Assembly: GCA_002914845.1 (NCBI GenBank)
Contig: JXTC01000050.1
Coordinates: 566,514 to 630,513, forward strand
Source: Trema orientale
Lineage: Eukaryota > Streptophyta > Magnoliopsida > Rosales > Cannabaceae
Direction: 5' to 3'
DNA length: 64,000 nucleotides
Positions 58,023 to 64,000 of the stretch are shown one piece after another. How positions within the stretch are numbered: the first letter of the stretch is position 1; each line of letters begins with the position of its first letter. The notes below the pieces were generated by a model. The model was not told the DNA's origin. It searched no databases and saw only the letters and a program-made list of their open reading frames with translations. Made by a program: the position numbers and the translations under genes.

Positions 58023-59995
58023 AACCAATGGAAAAAAAAAGTGAATTACTTCAAATAAATTGGTCCAAAGGAAAATGAATTTTTTTTTTTAAAAAAAAGA
58101 AAATGAAAAGGAATGTATTAGAAAATGGACGGGTGGAAAATAATTTTTTAAAAAAAAGAGGGAAGAGTGAAAAAAAATGTTAAAAAAATGGAAGCATGGT
58201 TAATGAATTTAAAGGAAAAAAAATGAATTATTTCAAAAATATTGGTTCAAACGAAAATGATACACACATATACATACATATGTATAAACAGTATCACACA
58301 TGATATATGGGATGCATGTAGAATTAATAGGACATTAAAACTTTTACTCGCCGTGAGTGAAACATGATTGCTCACAAAATGGCCCACATAGAAACTGTTT
58401 CAGGTAATATAGCACACACTAGATAGATTGAAATGAAGTAGCTAGTTTAAAAAAGAAGGAAAAAAAGAAAGAAATGGAGAAAATTAAGTAGAGCAACCTT
58501 TCTTTCTCAATATCTACATCTCTCTCTTCTTTCTTTCTTTTTTATTTATTTTTAATATCAAATGCTTGATTTTTTTCCTTAAATAATTTTGGAAACAAAA
58601 AAGTATAGATAATTAAAAAATGATTTGTTTTATAGAATTATAAAAGAGTACTTAAGGAAAAATAAATGAACAAAAGGATACGAAGAGAATGAAAGAGAGA
58701 TTGTTCACACTTTTAAAGGTTCTTGTGGCTCTCAATTTGGAGCTTCTTTTTTTTTTTTTTTTGTGATTGTTTCTTTTGATGCTCAAAATTTTCAAATTAT
58801 TTCTCAAATATGCTTTCAAATGCTACCATGTACTCCTCATGTGTGTTTTTTGTACTCTTTATTTTTTATCAGAAATTTTAACAATAAATTGCAATTTAGA
58901 TAGTTCAAAACCAAAATACTCCAAATCAGAAAGTTCGAGAGCTTAATTACAAAAGTTAAAACTTTGGGGGTCAAAAGTTGGATAGCCATGAACTATTTTG
59001 CCGTTAACCCTCTTTTGAGTATTTTGCAAAAGTACTTATATCCCCCCTGCCCCCCCCCCCCCCTCCTCTCTCTTTTTTATTATATCTAAATGGATATCCG
59101 CTTTTTATTTTTATTTCACTAATGTCCTTTTTATACCCCTTTTGGAGAAAATATATACAAGTATTTTATTCATAATATTTATTGTGATATACAGTTCATA
59201 AATAAAAATTACACCTAAAAATTAGTAAACATTTCAAAATGTTTAATGTAGGTACAAATTTATATTGTGAGTGTAAATATTTATCCTGTAAATATATACA
59301 CATATTTTACACATAAAATGAGTACTTAAAAAACATGTACTGCAAAAAATAATAAAATAAATTAGTATTTGTAAAATATAAGGCACAAAATGGGTATTGA
59401 GTATAAAATTCACCCTTTTTTGTATATTTCTTGTTTAATTTTCTATTAAATCCTAAAAATCAAGGGGAAATTAGCCCCAATATGGCTTTTCAGTGCAAAA
59501 TTTTTGTATACTGTACAAGACTTATTTTCATACGATGGTAAAAGCTTTATACGAATTTTGTTTTTTCCGCTTTTTCGTTTTCCGTGATCAGTCGTCGGGA
59601 AAATACGCTTCATCAGGACAGTACGCTTGAACAAAATTTTTCTTTTGTTCCATTTATCTTTCGCGCGCTTCAGTAATCAATAGTTTAAACAAAGAAGGCG
59701 CCGACTTCCATGTATTATGTATTACTGTTTAAGGTTTTTTTCCCCTCCTTTTTATTCGCTTTTATTTTTTTAGTAGTTTCATAAACTTTTTTTTTTAAAT
59801 TTTCATACGTTATTATTTGATTTAGATAAGTATAATATCTCTCTCATTTTTCCTTTCATTAATTTTTTTAAAGTCCGTTAGATAATTAATTTTTTTAAAG
59901 TCCGTTAGATAATGATCCAACGGCTAAAAAAAAATACCTGTGAATAGGTAAAAAAAAAATACTTAATGGATTATGGCCCATATATATATAATATG
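58023..59995. other. gene-free AT-rich stretch
   Basis: Contains A-rich repeats just after the GTAAC tract (AAAATGAATTAYTTCAAA words), one arm of the foldback family (58780-59010), a poly-C run (59050-59063) and a partial MITE of the AATCCAGTAGG family ending near 59979. No gene supported. Confidence 0.5.
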
Positions 59996-59999
59996 TATT

Positions 60000-60690
60000 A
60001 TACTATGATACTTATGGTATCTAGGAAATTGGAACAAGTGTTATAAAAGGTATCTCATTCGGTTACTTACGGTATGAAGTTATCTATAGTATTGTAGTAT
60101 ATTTACCTCTAGTATCAATTTGGTAAATTAGAAGGGGAGTTAGGTTGGTCCTTATTAGATAAATATATGTGTGTGTATATATATCTACGAAAATACTTGT
60201 GATAATCAGAAAATAGGGGCAAAAAAAAAAAAAAGATATTATGATAAGTATCTTACTAAGTTACTTATAGTAGAGAATGAGAATTGGGGTTTTTTTACTG
60301 CCAAAAAATAAAAATGAGATTATCATAGGCATCTGACAAAGTTACATATGGTATTAGGATAAATATGAATTGGAATTAAGTGTTCATGATTATAAAAAAT
60401 AATTAATTATAATATTTAAAATATATGAGGTTACTGTGAGTATCTAACCCTATTGGCACTCTTTATTGTTAAAAAAAATAAAAGAAAACAACGTTACGTA
60501 CTATAGGTACCATATTAGGTTTTTTTATGCTATCTATTATCTAATAAGATTGTAGGTGGAGTTGAAAGTTCCTTACTTAAAAAAATAAATTAACAATAAA
60601 ATAAATAATTAAATAATTTTAGAAAACTATTAATTTGCTATGGGTATCCCACTAGATATTCTGGTACCTAAGAAATAGGAATGGTTTTGT
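60000..60690. repeat. degenerate GTTACTTAYGGTA repeat tract
   Basis: Words such as GGTATCT, GTTACTTACGGTA, GTTACTTATAG, GTTACATATGGTA and GGTATCCCACTAG recur at irregular spacing of 60-200 bp. It may be an older, mutated relative of 56166-58022. Confidence 0.4.
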
Positions 60691-61479
60691 CTTTTCATAT
60701 TATTTAAAATAAATAGTTATGAATTATTTCTATTAAACAATTAATACATGTTAGTTTAATGAAAAACATTATTCAAGGTGCAATTGGAAATTCACAACTG
60801 CTAAAATTTTAAAATAGGCGCACAAAAAACAAAGAGAGTATTAAATAAAGTGCGTATAAATCAAAATGGGCAAAAGTTGTTACAAAAATCAATTAAATTA
60901 AAAATTTTACAAATATATATTTGTTGACAGGCTCAGCGTCAGTCAGTGCTTTATCCTAACAACGCGTCAGCAGACTCTTTTTCATAATTTTTTATTTTTT
61001 TTTGGCTCGGCCTGTATTTTATTAAAATTATTAAAAGTGAAAACCCGGTTTCCGTATTTTAATAGTAGTTTTGTAAAGTCCGTATAATTATAAAATTAAG
61101 ACCATTTTCCCCGTATTTATGTACAAACCCTAAAAACCAACCGATGGTTGAGGCCCAGCAAGCTGAGAGACCCGAGTTCGGCCCACTATTTTGTAGGGGA
61201 CAGGCGAATTCCAGCCTGGCCTTTAAGTTAAGAATTAGAATCAGGGGCAATGACCAATGAATATCGTGTTGGAACCAAATCAAAGAGACCAATTTGATTA
61301 GGATTCTAAAAATTGAACTTCATTGGTTACTCCAGAAAAAAAAAAAAGGTCAAATCACGCTATGCACGGCCAATTTAGAAAAGAATTGGAAAAATACAGG
61401 GGTTCAATCTTTTTTTAAATCTGATATTATATTTTTTCAGACAAATACCATTTTTTAAAAACTTTATAGAAAAATACTA

Positions 61480-61605
61480 TTTTTTAAAACAATAACTAGT
61501 AACCAGTTTTCAATCACTGTTAACTAGTAATCAAAGGTATTTATAACCGGTATATAACTTATAATTGATAACCAGTTTTTAGAATCTGGTAATAAGTAAT
61601 CATTT
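61480..61605. repeat. short GTAACC/ACTAGT tract
   Basis: AATAACTAGTAACCAG, TTAACTAGTAATC and GATAACCAG within 120 bp, the same vocabulary as 56166-58022, flanked by imperfect inverted copies of TTTTTAAAAA.T..TATAGAAAAATA. Confidence 0.6.
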
Positions 61606-61826
61606 TAAAAATATTATTTTTCTAAAGCTTTTTAAAAAGTGATATTTTTCTTCAAAAAGTGGTGCGAAAATTAGAAAAAACCGACCCACCATATTTTTGT
61701 AATTCTTTTTTCATTTTTATAGGTTAAAGTGATAGAAACCAAAAAAAAAAAAAAAACTATATATATATATATATGTAGATATATATTATTGGGTAATTAC
61801 TTCATAGAGGATTCTACTTTCACTAT

Positions 61827-61834
61827 TATAAATA
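61827..61834 (+). promoter_or_regulatory. TATA box of the F-box gene
   Basis: Perfect TATAAATA 77 bp before the proposed start codon; transcription would start near 61860. Confidence 0.6.
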
Positions 61835-61903
61835 GGAATGTCTTCCAGACCCAAACGCATATGAACATACCTTCCAAGACTGAAAGCATACGAGAGAGAA
61901 CAA

Positions 61904-64000
61904 ATGGATTCGGATTCAGGTGCGTATATCGAATAGTTTATGCATTGATAATCAGATTCAATAATGTCAAGAATATTGATCGAACTCATATAAATGCGTA
62001 TTTTTTTAATATGAAAAAATTGTATTGAAGTACCTGTTGATTGGGTTGGGACTTGGGAGATTACGATCGACGCCTTGAGTATAAAAACTTTAACTTGTGG
62101 TACACATGGTTTTCCTTTGTCTTATAGGGGTTTCCTGTTTAGGTTTAACGAAACAGGCGTATATATAATATTTTTTCTCTCTCTCTCTTTTTAATTTGAT
62201 CACAAAGTATTACTATTATTTAATAAAGAAACCATATTTATATTATTTATATTGCACACTCGTTATATTTGTCTGGAATAATTACAGGGATGCTTCTTGA
62301 TTTTTATGAACTAAAAATATTCGCCTTTTACTATTCAATAAATTGGATAAAATTAGTTCTTGTGAAATTTTAATTTATTTGGAAATCTTTCTTTTTTGAT
62401 CCCTTGTATCACGTTAAGTTGGTTAATTTGAATTAAAAAAAAAAATGTAATCCTTCTTATTTTTTGATAGTATATTATATAAGGGTCAGTTTTCAATGGG
62501 TATTTTTGTTTTTGCTCCATGTTTGAGTAAATTTGGCTAATTTGGAAATAAACCTACAATAACAAGTCATCTCATTCAATATATTAATTTTTAATTCATT
62601 TTTTTTATTTCTTTCCTTTTTGAAAATTTAATTTTTTAATTACTTTTAATTTAAAACTATATGTACTATTGTATCTTTAATATTTCATAATTTTTCTTTT
62701 TACTGTACAAAAGGTAAAATCCAAGATAGCAGAATTTTTATATTATAAATAAGTTATTTTCTTAAAAAAAAAAAACTTACGAATAAAGCAGCTACATTAA
62801 AAGAAAATTTGTTCAAAAAAAAAAAAATTATGCATGAATCAGCTTAAAATTTGTACATCTTTTTTCAAAAAAAAAATTATACATGAATCAGCTTAAAATT
62901 TGGACATCTTTTGTTGTTTTTTTTTTTTCAACGAATAAGATAGTTGAGAATGATTTGAGATTATTAAGTATTTTTTACTAGTTTCATTTTCTTATTAAAA
63001 AAAAAGAAAATATCTATGTTTTTTTTGCTTTAAATAACTTTCTATATTGATATATGTATTAATTATAATAATTTTTTTAGTAAATCTGCTAATATTATTC
63101 TAACCATTAGATTAAAATCTAATGGCCCAAGTAAAAACAAAAATCTCTATTGATACATCACCCATTATATAATTCTCTTTATTTTGTAAAAGTATTACTT
63201 AGTCCGTAATACAATTTTTCGTCAATTTTCAATTTTGATTTAAGTATTACTTGTATCAACTAATAGTGACGTACGAAAGTTTAAGGACTAAAGTTTGTGC
63301 AGTATTTGGGACGAAGAGTATGCCCTGTCTTTCTGAAATTAAGGGAATCTTTCTATGTTCGGAATAAAAGTTAGACTAAATCACAAGTTTTGAGATAATT
63401 TAGAGCTTATTATTAGATCTAATTACTGATATAGTTGTAGTTCATGATTTGTTTGACCATATACTTTTTCTAGTTTTGGTTTGGTCACTCGGATATGTAA
63501 TACTTAACTTGAAGTAAAATATAAGTCCCTTAGAAGAGCACGTCTTCTTTATTGTTTCTATATTAACTTACTATTAAATTAGTTTTTGTAAAAAACTTAA
63601 TCTTTTTTCTTTATCTTTTAGATTGGGCAGGTCTTGCGAAACACCTTTTAGACTTGGTTTTTGAAAGGATGGAGCCACTAAAAGCCTGTTTGCAGTTTAG
63701 TTCCGTTTGTCTCTCATGGCACGATATAGCAATGAACAACCGAAGTAAACTTATCAAATTAAATCATCATCAGGTACCAATGCTTTTGGTCCCCAGTGAA
63801 AGCGAAGCAAATGATGTGTGGAGTGTCTTTAGTGTCGTGCATAACAAGTTCTTAACGTCAAAGCTCTTACTTCCTTCATATGATAGACGTTTTGGAGGTT
63901 CATCGGAAGGATGGTTAGCAACTGTTGAGGAGAACTTGGCGGTAACACTTTATAAACCTTTTATGGAGGATAAAAAAAGAATAAGCATTCACCTTCCTCC
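61904..64000 (+). CDS. F-box protein with DUF295 domain (5' part, runs off window)
   Basis: Probable substrate adaptor of an SCF ubiquitin ligase (family role). Exon 1 is proposed as 61904-61919 (MDSDS plus one base, donor G/GTGCGTATA); exon 2 starts at 63622 after TTATCTTTTAG and stays open to 64000. The junction restores a D-W at the F-box start: DWAGLAKHLLDLVFERMEPL, then CLQFSSVCLSWHDIA (F-box about residues 6-43), followed by a DUF295-type segment with KLIKLNHHQVPMLLVP and RRFGGSSEGWLATVEENLAV. The short exon 1 matches in phase, sits 77 bp after a TATA box and gives an N-terminus typical of this family, but a 16-nt exon is inferred rather than proven; an internal ATG (MEPLK.., 63670) is the fallback. 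A 681-bp MULE lies in the 1.7-kb intron. The C-terminus is outside the window. Confidence 0.8.
62483..63163. mobile_element. MULE-like TIR element, copy 2, in F-box intron 1
   Basis: Ends GGGTCAG...TCACCC with inverted repeats CAATGGGTATTTTTG / AGATTTTTGTTTTTAC-type. A perfect 9-bp target duplication ATTATATAA flanks it (62474-62482, 63164-63172). 681 bp, matching 11382-12055 along its length. It contains a small internal duplication (TGAATCAGCTTAAAATTTG at about 62835 and 62885). Confidence 0.9.

Overview
The window is nuclear DNA of a flowering plant, almost certainly a eudicot. It is strongly AT-rich, has short exons bounded by plant-type splice sites, carries plant-specific gene families and is packed with plant transposable elements. 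No bacterial, organellar or CRISPR-like structure was seen. One ambiguous base (n) lies at 31729.

Five host genes can be supported. (1) 16845-19920, minus: a PP2C protein phosphatase of the WIN2/PP2C59 type, 8 coding exons, 292 aa, with a leader intron in the 5'UTR. (2) 28122-35650, minus: an ABC1/UbiB (ABC1K) atypical kinase, 14 exons, 741 aa, with one GC-AG intron and a SINE and a MITE lodged in adjacent introns. (3) 40719-40983, plus: a two-exon gene for a 51-aa single-pass membrane protein. (4) 46115-47023, plus: an intronless, GC-rich DUF1336 (EDR2 C-terminal domain) gene. (5) 61904-64000+, plus: the start of an F-box/DUF295 gene, with a 16-nt first coding exon and a large first intron that contains a Mutator-like element; the gene runs off the window. 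All splice phases close for genes 1-3, which is strong internal evidence. The five genes show no common pathway.

The remaining DNA is mostly mobile-element sequence. 0-9 kb: MITEs, an LTR-like remnant, a minisatellite, a Pack-MULE candidate (3086-4198), an internally deleted Ty1/copia element with both LTRs and a 5-bp target duplication (4230-6876), and a decayed minus-strand LINE split by an hAT-like element. 11-16 kb: a 674-bp MULE-like element, a duplicated snoRNA-like RNA unit (13.56 and 13.87 kb), and a second Pack-MULE-like element (14607-15921). 22-25 kb: a SINE, and a foldback element with a perfect 10-bp target duplication. 36-40 kb: MULE-type MITEs, a dispersed 290-bp family and nested foldbacks. 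48-54 kb: two SINEs, a foldback, another MULE-MITE and a pair of abutting MITEs. 56-61.6 kb: an unusual 1.85-kb degenerate tract built from GTAAC/GTTAC units containing ACTAGT and perfect palindromes.

The prominent theme is how many elements have terminal inverted repeats and 9-10-bp target duplications (Mutator-type). At least nine can be delimited or traced by eye, two of them carrying non-TIR cargo. The most unusual signals are the GTAAC/ACTAGT satellite-like tract and the duplicated C/D-box-like RNA unit.
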